Assembly (NCBI GenBank): GCA_016584305.1
Contig: JACEEZ010011040.1
Coordinates: forward strand, 180,001-244,000
Reading direction: 5' to 3'
Length of the DNA stretch: 64,000 nucleotides
DNA from: Chionoecetes opilio
Lineage: Eukaryota > Arthropoda > Malacostraca > Decapoda > Majidae
The stretch's first letter is position 1. Each line of letters begins with the position of its first letter. The translations under genes and the position numbers were made by a program. The notes beneath the pieces were generated by a model. That model did no database searches and was not told where the DNA came from. It worked only from the letters and a program-made list of their open reading frames with translations. Shown here in pieces: positions 42,543 to 53,599 of this stretch.

Positions 42543-43020
42543 CAAGTGCTTGTGGGCCCTTCGGACCCATGTATTGATGTTTGTAGTAGTAGTATATATT
42601 AGACAACATGTGATTGCAAACTCCAATTGTGTTGTTGCTGTCGTTGGTCACTGGTCAAAGTGCCTCGGGGTAGACCACGTTCCGTGTGATTCCAACCCTT
42701 TGTGTTCCGTGTGATTCCAACACACACTCACACGCACACAAACGGTAACTCCAATAGTCTACTGAGTTTGTGGAATGCGGCAAGATGTTACTGCAGAGAT
42801 TTTCCTGTAATCTAATACTCCTAAAGTGTTTTTAGCCCAAAACCCCCCTTCAAAATGATTCAATCAACATGGGACCAAGTCGCTTACCACCTACGATTTA
42901 TTTGCGATTTTTTGAGTCTACTCTCATCAACATTGAATTTACAGTTTCGGCTACCCAAAACAGACAGACACACAGACAGACAGACAGACAGACACACGGC
43001 TACTCCTATAGTATATTAGA
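42543..43020 (-). mobile_element. Helitron-like element, copy 1 (uninterrupted)
   Basis: 478 bp. Reading the minus strand, it begins TCTAATATACTATAGGAGTA after an A and ends with a 7-bp-stem hairpin (TGGGTCCGAAGGGCCCA) about 9 bases before CACTTG, followed by T. A 5' TC, a 3' hairpin, a CTRR-like end and A/T insertion are Helitron traits; the end CTTG is not canonical. A second copy at 51512-53153 shares both boundaries. It contains a GTCT microsatellite. Confidence 0.55.
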
Positions 43021-43259
43021 TGTGGAGACAATAAAGGATGTATTATGTTCATGGTCATATTACGGTTACTGTATGTTATGGCATTGTCTAATAAATGTGT
43101 TATGTTATTCCAGTCGTCAGCATTGTCTTCATGGAATAAACCTCATGAGCATGACAAATGGTTTCAATACCTATTTATGCTGACGACTATTCGGCCCTGG
43201 CTGTGAAACCTACCACCTGACCCAGCTGAATCCACTGCTTTACACGGCTACAAGCAACC
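43021..43259 (+). other. Possible LTR/leader of a retrotransposon
   Basis: Lies directly upstream of the gag-like frame and contains several AATAAA signals. No primer-binding site or second LTR was identified. Confidence 0.35.
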
Positions 43260-43941
43260 ATGCCTGCCGTCAGTTGCCCTGTGACTGGATGCGAGTTTAC
43301 CACGGAAGACCTGGATGCAGCAATCGTGGTACAACTCCTACAGATGCACTCCACAGCAGAACACAGCACCCCACAAACGACGGTCAAGGTAGAGAAAGTC
43401 AAGAGGCCCACAATATCATCTGGCGGATCAGGTGAGGGATGGTCTTACTTTGTGACTCGATGGAAGGAGTATGTCTGCTACAAGGGTCACAGGACAGGAA
43501 AATCTCATACAGCTGCTAGAATGCTGTGAAGATGGCTTACGTAGAGACCTGACCAGATCCGCTGTCACAAGTCTGGCAGAGGCAACAGAGGAGTCTGTGC
43601 TTGCAGCTATGAAAAAACTCGCTGTCAGAGAAGAAAACGCAATGGTAGCTAGATTCACATTGCATAACATGACACAAGATCACGATGAACCAATACGTGC
43701 CTTCGGAGCTCGTATCAAAGGGCAGGCCAATGTATGTAAGTTCGTGCTACAGTGCCAGAATTGTAATACTGATGTTCATTACACAGATGAGATCTTGCGA
43801 GATGTGTTAGCCAGAGGTTTGAATGACAGTGAAATACAGCTTGACCTATTGGGGAACCCTAACCAGGAAATGCCCCTTGAGGAGATGCTCAAATTTATTG
43901 AGGCTAAAGAAGTGGCACATGAAAGTCTAGTGATGCTATAA
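43260..43941 (+). pseudogene. LTR-retrotransposon Gag-like fragment
   Basis: The first frame (43260-about 43485) has a zinc-finger-like start (VSCPVTGCEFTTEDLD) and FVTRWKEY. A one-base change moves it into the second frame (about 43474-43941) with LIQLLECCEDGLRRDL, FGARIKGQANVCKF and ILRDVLARGLNDSEI. The alternation of charged helices, and CKF...CQNC, recalls Gag of invertebrate LTR elements. The frame runs into a foldback element at about 43929, so everything after the Gag middle is missing. Confidence 0.65.
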
Positions 43942-44026
43942 TTCGCAATATATTGTGCCTGGCGACATTAGTGCAGTGGTGTGTGACTTACCGTAGATAA
44001 CACTATATATAGTGTTATCTACGGTA
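43929..44026. mobile_element. Foldback MITE, CCGTAGATA family, partial copy 4
   Basis: Only one arm plus a perfect palindrome (ACCGTAGATAACACTATATATAGTGTTATCTACGGT lies at about 43990-44025). It truncates the Gag-like frame. Confidence 0.8.
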
Positions 44027-44148
44027 AGTATGCAAGGCTTGTCAAACCTCGGACTAACTATGAACTTTCCATTGGTAGGATGAAGAGCATGGAAGAAGGG
44101 ATATAGATTACTAATACATAATTTAATAAAGGAATAAAGCATAACAGT
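44027..44148. other. Short spacer, unassigned
   Basis: No recognisable feature. Confidence 0.4.
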
Positions 44149-44861
44149 TACCTTAGATAACACTATAGTCGCCAGTCACTTGCCACTGCACTAATGTCGC
44201 CAGGCACACACAATATACACACAAACCTTGATTTCCCGGACCTCCATTTCCCGGATATCGGATTTGCCGGACAAAATCCGAGGTCCGGGGATATGTCAGT
44301 CTCGGACAATTTTTTATTTTTATTTTATTTTTATTTTTTATATACGTTGAAATGCCTGGTCCTGTTCGTAAATTGACAAAGTTGTCCGGCGGTCCGAGCG
44401 TCTCCTGTCACCCCTGGTCAGTGTCCGTGCCTCCCGCCAGGTGGCAGCATGCTCAGCGGTCGTATTGTTTACATTTCGGCACACGACATTCACGGTTCAC
44501 CTGCACCGCCTCCGTCAGTCCCCTGACTCCCACTGCCCCTGGTGCAAGAACATTTCTGAGACTATTGAACACTTTCTGCTGCCTCCCGCCAGGTGGCAGC
44601 ATGCTCAGCGGTCGTATTGTTTACATTTGGACACACGGCACTCACGGTTCACCTGCAAAACCTTCGTTAGTCCCCTGATCCCCACTGCCCCTGGTGCAGG
44701 AATGTCTCTTGAGACTATTGAACACTTTCTGCTGCCTCCCGCCAGGTGGCAGCATGCTCAGCGGACGAAAAAGTCCGCGGCGGGTAGTTGATATTGGCGG
44801 TTGCCGGACAGTAAATACTAGAGTAGGATAAACGTCCGGGGGTGGGTAATGGCATCGGACT

Positions 44862-44896
<35 letters not shown>

Positions 44897-45168
44897 CGAT
44901 TCCCGAACTTTTGCGGTTCCCGGACCAGTGCTCCCCCCTATTAGTCCGGGAAATCGAGGTTTGTGTGTATTGCGAATTTTAGCATCACTACAGACTTTTA
45001 TGTGCCACTGAAGACATAGTGTGATGTACATAATATAAACTACTGTGCATGCGTCTTCAGTGGCACATAAAAGTCTGTAGTGATGCTAAAATTCGTAATG
45101 TAATAAATTGTACCTGGCGACATTAGTGCAGTGGCAAGTGACTGGCGACTATACTGTTATCTACGGTA
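44149..45168. mobile_element. Foldback MITE, CCGTAGATA family, copy 5, interrupted
   Basis: Left part 44149-44217 and right part 44968-45168, otherwise like copy 2. The break is at CAATA/TTGCGAAT and is filled by the element at 44218-44967. Confidence 0.9.
44218..44967 (+). mobile_element. TA-inserting CACACAAACC element, copy 1, with LINE-like fragment
   Basis: 750 bp flanked by TA (44216-44217, 44968-44969). Left end CACACAAACCTTGATTTCCC; right end GGGAAATCGAGGTTTGTGTG. The interior (about 44416-44770) holds two-plus copies of a roughly 152-bp unit. In one frame they encode CPWCKNISETIEHFLLPPAR, resembling the C-terminal zinc-knuckle region of LINE ORF2 proteins with its last cysteine changed. 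A T-run lies at 44864-44891. TA targeting suggests Tc1/mariner or pogo mobilisation. Confidence 0.82.
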
Positions 45169-45453
45169 GAAGAAACGTTTGACTGATTTCATGAACGTTG
45201 CATGAATTTGTGGAAAAACTTTTGTTGGAAGCTCGCAAAACTTTAATTTCTCGGGGGGTGGGTCGTTTTTAGTCTTATTTGTTCGTTTTTTGGTCTAATT
45301 AGCCAGAAACTTGCTTATTTCGTCATTCATGTATGCTATTAACTCTTGGATCTCTAAAAGTCAAATATCACACTTTTTTAATGACCCTGTGTTCATATCC
45401 TCAATGTATGGCTGGTACAGTTTATTTATTATATCTCTCCTTTCCTCGCTCGC
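45169..45453. other. Unassigned
   Basis: AT-rich, no gene identified. Confidence 0.4.
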
Positions 45454-45735
45454 TTAATCCTTCACAGTAGAGTAAGAAATAGTATAATGTCCCCCTGGCA
45501 AGTACTTCACGCCCACGCCCACGGCTTCATGCGGGAGCATGGCGGACGGTCGCCGGTCGGTGAGTAAGACATCCTTATAAAACCTCCCATTTCTTGCATT
45601 GTCCAGGTATTGTGTTAGTGTGTTTTGCATTAAGCGTGTGCGTGAAGGTGTTGTAGTCCCGGCGTGGGTGTTGGGTGTGCGGCAAGGGCTGTGAGTGAGG
45701 TGGGATGATGATAATTCGAGATAACTGGAACCCAA
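45454..45735 (-). CDS. Hypothetical 93-aa frame
   Basis: An open frame with ATG and stop. The N-terminal third is Ser/Thr/His-rich; the second half (TQYLDNARNGRFYKDVLLTD, then PHEAVGVGVKYLPGG) has a more protein-like composition. I recognise no family. Its 5' end overlaps the inverted repeat at 45715. It could be a chance frame in GC-richer DNA. Confidence 0.2.
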   Translation of the reverse strand: MGSSYLELSSSHLTHSPCRTPNTHAGTTTPSRTRLMQNTLTQYLDNARNGRFYKDVLLTDRRPSAMLPHEAVGVGVKYLPGGHYTISYSTVKD

Positions 45736-46593
45736 AATGCCAGGGGTCGCTGGCAGTTTTAACTCACTTTTTTTTATAATAAGTTAGTCTACTGGAAAAC
45801 AAAATATGGGCTTATTCCACTGCACTTAAAACACAAAAGTATAATATTAAGAACGATTTTCTTCTATATGTATATTGTATAGAAGCCTGATTCTGTAAAA
45901 CATGTATTTAACCAAATAACCAAGTAGGTTATAGTTGAGGAGGCGATGGAAATGTTACTCTATGATATTATATAGTCAATAACGTATGTTTAGAAGTTAT
46001 CTATACCTAGGCAGTCATATTTTCCTGTTATTATTGTGTATCAATCAGATAGAAAGCCTGGAAGTGCAATGAGTCGACGCGTGAAGTAGCAATGTTTTGA
46101 TTCAATCTCCCCGCCACAATCTCCCCGCCACCACTCCCCGCCGCGGCGTGTCGCCTCCACAATTATAACCTACATTGTCGCAGCAACAAGCCGATTTCGG
46201 CATTCTTTATTCTTCGTTTTTCCAAGGCATTGCTTATTGTATTTTGACAAGCGTTTGTCAGACGCAGCAGTACTGTCTTAGAAAACAGTGTGAACATCGC
46301 CCAAATTTAACATGCCACAATATACATGTAAAAAATATATTAAGCTTTGCTACTCGAGGCGAGTAATTTGCATTAAATTGCTGTTATAGAACGTTCCATC
46401 GTAATGCATGTCATCCATATAATTAGTAGAACAACAGAAGAACTATATTTTTTGGTATTCAGATGTGGTGCATCAATATTTATCGCGAAATTGATTTATG
46501 AAAATATTAGTCGCGGAGCCAAAACACAGTAGACCAACCTTTGAGTTAAAACTGCCAGCGACCACTGGCATTTCTCGAGTTGCAGTTCATTGG
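45715..46593. mobile_element. Element bounded by 50-bp inverted repeats
   Basis: AATGCCAGGGGTCGCTGGCA and GTTTTAACTCA (45738-45768) recur inverted as TGAGTTAAAACTGCCAGCGA and CCACTGGCATT (46542-46573). About 780 bp of AT-rich DNA lie between, without a transposase. No target duplication was found. Confidence 0.5.
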
Positions 46594-46831
46594 AATTGTG
46601 GGTGGAGGGAGGGAGGGAGCCGCGGCCAGGATCAGGGGGGCCTGGCTAGGTGTCCAACAAGGATATTAGAAAGATATAATCCTTGGTGTCCAATGTACCC
46701 ATACTGTATACAGTTTGTCAAGGCCACTCACGATAGCTTGGTAGTTACTGTGTGTGGATATGTGATAATAACCAGACAGTCACACCTACATAATATTCAT
46801 GCCTCTTAATAATTCCTACACATACATGCCA
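46594..46831. other. Unassigned
   Basis: No gene or repeat recognised. Confidence 0.4.
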
Positions 46832-47065
46832 TGTTGCAACACTGTATGCGACACATGACAACAGCGCGCGCTGCGTCGCCGCTCCGTGTAGCCAGTCGTT
46901 GCCCCGCGCTCAGACCTTCAAGACCAGCCCTTCGCTGGTGGTCCCGCGCATATCTCTGTTCTTTACAATAAACAACCTACGGAAGATGCTCGCTTCTCCT
47001 TTGGATAAACTCCCCTCAACCACTCCGGTTAATCACTGCAACCCCGAGCAACACTGTGGTGTCAG
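46832..47065 (+). mobile_element. Possible solo LTR with leucine-tRNA primer site
   Basis: A TG...CA segment (46832-47050) containing AATAAA, followed six bases later by TGGTGTCAG (47057-47065), the start of the common tRNA-Leu primer-binding site. No downstream gag or second LTR is visible. Confidence 0.35.
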
Positions 47066-47215
47066 GCATTACTGTGGTGCTGTGCTTTACTGTGGGGCTA
47101 GGTATTAGTCCCCCAGTGTGTGTGTCTTGACCTAAAGATACGCCGTGAGCCCCGTACCGCCGCGGGCCCTAGTGGTCCATAACAAGCTATTCTCGGGCAC
47201 GCTGGACTCGAACCA

Positions 47216-47625
47216 GGGCAGGGCTGCGTTCACTAGGGTTCCCCGCGCAATTCTGTTTTGTCACCCCCCTAGTGAACGATTGACAACACATTTTGCTACC
47301 AAGTTAGCAGCTGTCAAAATTTATCGCTGTGGCTATTTTTATTCTGGCAGAATAACTTGTTGATGCCCCTGTATTTGATGCAGCAGAGGTTATAGCAGCA
47401 GGACATTAAATATTAAAGAAGCAAAAAGAGGAGAGAGAGAAGAGGAAAGGCTTTTTTTGGCCTTTGTTTACATAACTTATTGTGGCGCGAGCTGGCAACC
47501 CGGCGGCAAACCAACTCCTCGAGTCGGTGTGCGGGAGAGAAAACTGAATCGCCATTCTTTTTTCTGTACGGCGTACAGTAGCGTTTTGTAGCGTACGAAA
47601 TGTCTTAGTGAACGCACCCCTGGGA
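47216..47625. mobile_element. Inverted-repeat element, CAGGG-TGCGTTCACTA ends
   Basis: CAGGGCTGCGTTCACTAGG at the left and CTTAGTGAACGCACCCCTG at the right are inverted repeats of about 17 bp with one or two mismatches. CAG...CTG ends recall hAT elements, but no 8-bp duplication is evident. Confidence 0.5.
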
Positions 47626-47855
47626 TCAGCGCATCAAGGTATACCCTGGGTACGTCTGTGTAGTATTCAGCGGGAGACACTTAGCGAAAACACGTCATAA
47701 TATACCATTACCGGCCTAAATGTAAGAACAGGGAGAATTGTATTTTAGGGAGAATATGACGATGAAAGGCTAATATGGCGGTAATTATGATCGTCCCACC
47801 TATATGTATCACTAAGAATACTCTTATTATCACTAATATGCCATAAATAAGGCAT
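47626..47855. other. Unassigned
   Basis: No recognisable feature. Confidence 0.4.
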
Positions 47856-48628
47856 TTAACCCTCTCATGCACCGTGACTCAATTCGCGTCAAAACGGAAT
47901 CGTCTACATCTGAGCTTTTGACGTGAATCGCGTCAAAAAACTTAAAAAAAATTGCCAAAAATAAAGTATTTATCAGAATTGCGTCAAAATTTTCTGCGTC
48001 AAAGATCCAAGCTAGACCTATAAAATAAACTAATTGTCAACTCTCGTGAGGGTGGATTTGAAATGATAAGGGCCTGTGTTTCAGTCAGTTTCCTCTCAGC
48101 AGGCAGGCTGTGAGCGTGGACTGTCGTCCCTTTAAAACGTGTCCCGAGCCGGGTAAGCCATACTTGTAGCCTAATCCGTCTTCCAACATGTGTTTTAAGT
48201 TTTCCTCCATTTTCTCAAGAACTACTGGCCATATGAAAATCATAATGGTAGCGTTGGAATCCTCATAAAAATCCACTTTTATTGGCATATAAACCATAAA
48301 AAGTCGACTCAGGAAGTTTCGAGCTACGAAGTGGTGAACGTAAGTATTTCTTATTTCTCTTTACTCAATGTTTTTTTGTTGTCGGTAAACTCCGCTATTT
48401 ATTTGCATTTCTTGTTATTTTTCTCTTTCATAAGGCAGAATAATCTCTTGCAAAACCAACGATATATAATAATGCCAGGAAAAAGGAATATTCGTGGGTG
48501 AAATTGATAACATAACAAATTTTTTTGTCGCTCAGTCAGGCCATTCCGCGGGGCCCCTTAGGGAGCCCCAGACGGATGTCGCAGTGGAAAAAGAAACTTA
48601 TTAAACTTTTGGTGTGTGAGAGGGTTAA
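47856..48628. mobile_element. Second piggyBac-like family, 773 bp
   Basis: TTAA at both ends. Left CCCTCTCATGCACCG; right (reverse complement) CCCTCTCACACACC. It differs from the 210-bp family inside. A 70-codon minus-strand frame (48085-48297) shows no transposase motif. It contains CGCGTCAAAA repeats. Confidence 0.75.
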
Positions 48629-49840
48629 GGGTAAAATTCATCTTATTTACGTGTAAATACGTGTGTATATCCAGGATTACTAGTAAATATGGCCACCCAG
48701 CTGGTTACTGAACGCTGATTGGCTGAGACCAGAGCAAGGCCGCTGATTGGCTAAAGGGAATCCTGCCTCTCTGCTAGGTTACGAGGTGCCGATTACGTAT
48801 TTAAAACTAATTATGACTTTTTTTATTCGTAGACCGATTATGGATTATATAGCCTTATTGAAAACCCCAGCTGTTTCTATGACTTCCCATAAATACTCTG
48901 GGATACTTAAGGCCTTCGTAAAAGAAATATGATTCAATCATTTAGTAACACCGTAAATTTTAGCGATATTTTGTTGATAATTATTTTTCTACATCATATG
49001 GAGGGGGATTTTTGTGCATTTTAATATATTTCGATATTTCCGCATCATTTTATGTATTATTCTTTCGCTTGGTGGCTTTATTTTGTTTTATGGTCTGAGT
49101 GTTATTTTTGTTTATATTTTTACTGTACCTTAGTCTCTCTTCTACTTGAGCGGTGAGGTTATTTGTGTCCCCTTAGCCATCCCTACAGTCGCTGTGTGTT
49201 TGTGTGTCTAGATGACGGGTTTTTCACGTGTTTAGTGAAATAATACAGCTGACTGAGTGGTTGAAAGGGTTCAAATTATCGAAAAAACAAAGCATATTTT
49301 GCTCCTCGGTTTCAACACCAAACTCCGATCTGTTAATGTTTATAAGATACACTCATCATACACTATTTGCTCATATTTTTTCACGGATTATAAGAGCTGC
49401 GTTAAAAAGTCGATTTTGGTAGTGGTAAATTTGAGTTTTTTTCGGCCATATTTTGATACGGGATATTTAACTATTTCATCGTTATTTCTTTGATTTTTTT
49501 AGGCTTATTGTGTCCTATTTATCATTATTTTACTTTATCCGTGTTGATTTATTCATTATTTTATGTATTTTATGTTATAAGATTAATGAAGGGAAAAAGA
49601 GCCTGGCTGCCATCGGCAAGGCGCCGTGGCTGTGACGTCACAGGGCTTGTGACGTCACCGTTTGCTTACACAGGGCTGGTATACGGCTGTGTGGATCATT
49701 ACTGCCCTTATAATACGGGATTACCGGCTCTATGCAAGGCTGAACAAAGGTAGATGGGGAGAATATCGATGCAGAAACCCGAAAATAGGTGAAAATGGCT
49801 GTATAGTTATATAGAGAGATAAATAATGATTTCTTAAGCC
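48629..49840. other. Unassigned AT-rich region
   Basis: Two CGCTGATTGGCTGA/GCTGATTGGCTAA boxes (48715-48755) and two TGTGACGTCAC boxes (49633-49660), the latter being perfect CRE-like palindromes. Short frames only; no gene is supported. Confidence 0.4.
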
Positions 49841-50035
49841 CGCCCGTGGTGGCGCAGGCAGGATTTTTATAGTGACGCCTGTGATTAGAGGCTTATGCCG
49901 CCCCCCTGTGTCCTCCGATACACTCACAATCCAAGGCAGAGTTAATGAGCAGCATGTGGGTGTTCTTAGGCCACTAGACGGTGCATAAATATTTTCAGTG
50001 AATTTATGGGTCTCACTCGGGATCCTGCAAGGACT
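49841..50035 (-). mobile_element. tRNA-derived SINE, family A (copy 2, truncated)
   Basis: Inverted copy of the SINE body (CCGTGGTGGCGCAGGCAGGA ... TGGGTCTCACTCGGGATC); it breaks off before the tRNA-like head. Confidence 0.8.
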
Positions 50036-50059
50036 ATATATATATATTATTATTTTTTT

Positions 50060-50300
50060 CATCACAAAGGACTGGCCAAGGGCACAACAAAAATGGGTAA
50101 CACAAAGCCCGCTTAGTTGCCAGTCCCTATAGAGAAGACAGTAAGAGAATAAAATAAAAAAGAGGGGTGAGCCAATTTAGTTCGGGAGGTGTCTTGTTAC
50201 TCTTCTTTTGAAAAGATTTAAGTCATAGGAAAATGGAAAAATAGAAACAGGAAGAGAGTTCCAGAGTTTACCAGTGAAAGGGATGAAAGAGTAAAGATAC
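50060..50300 (-). mobile_element. LINE 3'-end fragment, inverted
   Basis: Inverse of 30487-30700: starts with the poly(T) side, then CATCACAAAGGACTGGCCAA and reads to GAAACAGGAAGAGAGTTCCA. Confidence 0.7.
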
Positions 50301-50349
50301 TGATTAGGCCGCAGTTTGATGACTGGTCTTTACTCTGGGACTGAGAGTG

Positions 50350-50770
50350 GGCACTCGTGGAGAATGTGGGTCCCTCACGGACAGCTGCTAGGTTAAGCTA
50401 AGTTAAGGTTAGGTTTAGGGTTTATGGAACTGTCGCCGATGGGAATTCTCGTCAAAACACTAACCGAGAACTCTCGCCGACGTGGAAATTTAAACCTACC
50501 GGTAACCTAGACATTGGCACCTAACCTAACCTAACTGATCAAGCTATTGCTGGTATTTCATCCCTGAATGCAGAAACATGGGTAAAACCTGATTAAATGT
50601 ATATATTGGATCCTGTAATATCAAGAAGTGGATCACTCGCTGACTGCGGCGAGAGTACCGATCGGCGACAGTTTCCGGTACCGTTTTGCCCGCCTCACAA
50701 ACTAAATCTAACCTTAACCTAACCTAACCTGGCAGCTGTCCGTGAGGGACCCACATTTTCCACGAGTGCC
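50350..50770. mobile_element. hAT-like nonautonomous element in the LINE
   Basis: 421 bp. Both ends start GGCACTCGTGGA on opposite strands and the inverted repeats extend about 45 bp. It is flanked by a perfect 8-bp duplication TGAGAGTG (50342-50349, 50771-50778). The interior contains CCTAACCTAACC runs. Confidence 0.93.
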
Positions 50771-51902
50771 TGAGAGTGCTGTGAAGTGTGGGAGAGGTGT
50801 ATCCAGCTTCTCTCCTGTTAATACAGAAGTGAGGCAATGGCGCGTTCTTGCCCCATCACTTTTCAACACTTATATGGGCTGGGTATTGGGCAAAGTTGTA
50901 GATCAAAGCGATTGTGGAGCATCTCTCGGCAACACCAAGATCACTGATCTTGTTTTTGCCAATGATGCAGTAATCTTTGCTGAGTCGCTGGAGGTCCTGG
51001 TGATGGCTCTTGAGGCGATGCACGAGGAGGCAAAGCCTTTGGGACTTGAGGTCTCCTGGCTTAAGACCAAGGTCCAGGTGTTTAGAGGCTTACTAGATGA
51101 AACAGAACAGTCTGTTCATGCGTGCGGCGAGGACATTGAGATCTTGGAAAGTTTTACATACCTTGGTAGCGCAGTCCATAATGACGGCGGGTCACGTCAA
51201 GAAGTCTTACGGCGGATTTGCATTGCCCACGGTGTTATGGACTCGCTCAGCAGGAGTATTTGGCGTTGTAGGTACCTGTGTAGGAGGACAAAGATCCGGA
51301 TCTTCAAGTCGCTTGTGATCCCTGTCTTACTCTATGGTTGTGAGACATGGACACTAAATAGCGACTTGAAGAGACGAATCGATGCCTTTGCTAATACAGT
51401 AAAACCCTTATAACTCGGCACTGTATAACTCAGAATTTGACATAACTCTGCAAGGCAAAGAATTTTTAAAATTTTATTATTATTATTATTATTTTTTTTT
51501 TTTTACATCTATCTAATATACTATAGGAGTAGCCGTGTGTCTGTGTGTGTGTCTGTCTGTTTTGTTTTGGGTAGCCGAAACTGTAAATTTAATTTTGATG
51601 AGAGTAGGCTCGAAAAATCGCAAATAAATCGTAGGGGGTAAGCGGCTTGGTCCCATGTCGATTGAATCATTTTCAAAGGGGGTTTTGGGCTAAAAACACT
51701 TTAGAAGTATTAGATTACAGGAAAAACTGCGGTAATGTCTTGCCGCATTCCACAAACTCAGTAGACTCATGGACGTTTGTGTGCGTGTGTGTGTGTGTGT
51801 GTGTTGGAATCACACGGAAAACAAAGGGTTGGAATCACATGGAACGTCCAACGACAGCAACAACACGATTGGAGTTTGCAATCACATGTTGTCTAATATA
51901 TA

Positions 51903-53101
51903 CACACAGACCTCGATTTCCCGGACTAATAGGGCGGAGCACTGGTCCGGGAACCGCAAAAGTCCGGGAATCGCAACAGTCCAGGAATTAAAAAAAAAAA
52001 AGTCCAATGCCATTACCCACCCCCGGGCGTTTATCCTACTCTAGTATTTATTGTCCGGCAACCGCCAATATCAACTACCCGCCACGGACTTTTACGTCCG
52101 CTGAGCATGCTGCCACCTGGCGGGAGGCAGCAGAAAGTGTTCAATAGTCTCAAGAGACGTTCCTGCACCAGGGACAGTGGGGATCAGGGGACTAACGGAG
52201 GCTGTGCAGGTGAACCGTGAGTGTCGTGTGTCCAAATGTAAACAATACGACCGCTGAGCATGCTGCCACCTGGCGGGAGGCAGCAGAATGTGTTCAATAG
52301 TCTCAGAAATGTTCCTGCACCAGGGGCAGTGGGAGTCAGGGGACTAACGGAGGCTGTGCAGGTGAACCGTGAGTGTCGTGTGTCCAAATGTAAACAATAC
52401 GACCGCTGAGCATGCTGCCACCTGGCGGGAGGCAGCAGAATGTGTTCAATAGTCTCAGAAATGTTCCTGCACCAGGGGCAGTGGGAGTCAGGGGACTAAC
52501 GGAGGCTGTGCAGGTGAACCGTGAGTGTCGTGTGTCCAAATGTAAACAATACGACCGCTGAGCATGCTGCCACCTGGCGGGAGGCAGCAGAATGTGTTCA
52601 ATAGTCTCAGAGATGTTCCTGCACCAGGGGCAGTGGGAGTCAGGGGACTAACGGAGGCTGTGCAGGTGAACCGTGAGTGTCGTGTGTCCAAATGTAAACA
52701 ATACGACCGCTGAGCATGCTGCCACCTGGCGGGAGGCAGCAGAATGTGTTCAATAGTCTCAGAGATGTTCCTGCACCAGGGGCAGTGGTAGTCAGGGGAC
52801 TAACGGAGGCTGTGCAGGTGAACCGTGAATGTCATGTGCCCAAATGTAAACAATACGACCGCTGAGCATGCTGCCACCTGGCGGGAGGCACGGACACTGA
52901 CCTGAGAGGGGTGACAGGAGACGCTCGGACCGCCGGACAACTTTGTCAATTTACGACCAGCGCCAGGCATTTCAACGTATAAAAAAAAATAAAAAAAAAA
53001 AAAAAAAAATTCTTGGACTCTGACATATTCCCGGACCTCGGATTTTGTCCGGCAAATCCGATATCCGGGAAATCGAGGTCCGGGAAATTGAGGTTTGTGT
53101 G
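51903..53101 (-). mobile_element. TA-inserting CACACAAACC element, copy 2, expanded
   Basis: 1199 bp flanked by TA (51901-51902, 53102-53103). Ends CACACAGACCTCGATTTCCC and GGGAAATTGAGGTTTGTGTG. Contains the tandem array at 52098-52880. The same site without the insertion exists in the Helitron-like copy at about 42590-42596, proving the insertion and its TA duplication. Confidence 0.92.
52098..52880 (-). repeat. 152-bp tandem array of a LINE-like coding scrap
   Basis: Five full units and part of a sixth, each starting CCGCTGAGCATGCTGCCACC, spaced exactly 152 bp. The minus strand encodes 67-codon frames (RHSRFTCTASVSPLTPTAPG ...). Because 152 is not a multiple of three, each unit shifts frame, so the array is not a protein repeat. 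The homologous unit at 44.4-44.8 kb is present about twice. Confidence 0.93.
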
Positions 53102-53235
53102 TACTACTACTACAAACATCAATACATGGGTCCGAAGGGCCCACAAGCACTTGTCTATGCCTATAGCACGTGTAAGCAGTGAGCTCCAGGGGTGGGATGG
53201 TAGGCCCTGGAGGCTCACTCGAGGGCTGTGATGGT

Positions 53236-53490
53236 TGGCCCTCGCCCGTGGTGGCGCAGGCAGGATTCTTATAGTGACGCCTGTAATTAGAGGCTCATGC
53301 CGCCCTCCTGTGTCCTCCCATGCACTCGCAGTCGAAGGTAGAGTTAATGGACATGGCACGTGGGTGTTCTTAGGCCACTCAACGGTGCAGAAAGATTTCA
53401 AGTGGATTTATGGGTCTCACTCGGGATCGAACGCGGGTCTTCGAGAACGCCACTCTGTGACGCTAACCACTCTGCTACCGCCTCCCCTAA
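53236..53490 (-). mobile_element. tRNA-derived SINE, family A (copy 3)
   Basis: Inverted full copy. On the minus strand the head is GGCGGTAGCAGAGTGGTTAG with the B box at GCGTTCGATCCCGAG. One unit of the CCTCCAGGG tail repeat lies at about 53185-53235. Inserted in the pogo-like element. Confidence 0.85.
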
Positions 53491-53599
53491 ACTGCATCTC
53501 TTGGTTTTCACTCGGCATATCATGCCCTCACAACCTCTTGTGTGAACATGTAAACAGAAAGTCGGCAAAAAATAATGTATCTCGGCATATTGATGTTAT

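Larger units (their letters stand above)
51512..53153 (+). mobile_element. Helitron-like element, copy 2, interrupted
   Basis: Same boundaries as the copy at 42543-43020 in the other orientation: A|TCTAATATACTATAGGAG at the left; hairpin and CACTTG|T at the right. It is split by the element at 51903-53101. About 441 bp without the insertion. Confidence 0.55.

Noticed and set aside
48085..48297. 70-aa minus-strand frame inside the 773-bp piggyBac-like element as a transposase remnant
   Set aside because: No piggyBac catalytic or zinc-finger motif can be seen; too short to assign.
49633..49660. TGTGACGTCAC pairs as a CREB/ATF response element
   Set aside because: Perfect palindromes, but no nearby gene or promoter; noted only as sequence.
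52184..52691. Three identical 67-aa frames as a protein family
   Set aside because: They are spaced exactly 152 bp, shift frame between units and belong to a transposon-internal tandem array.
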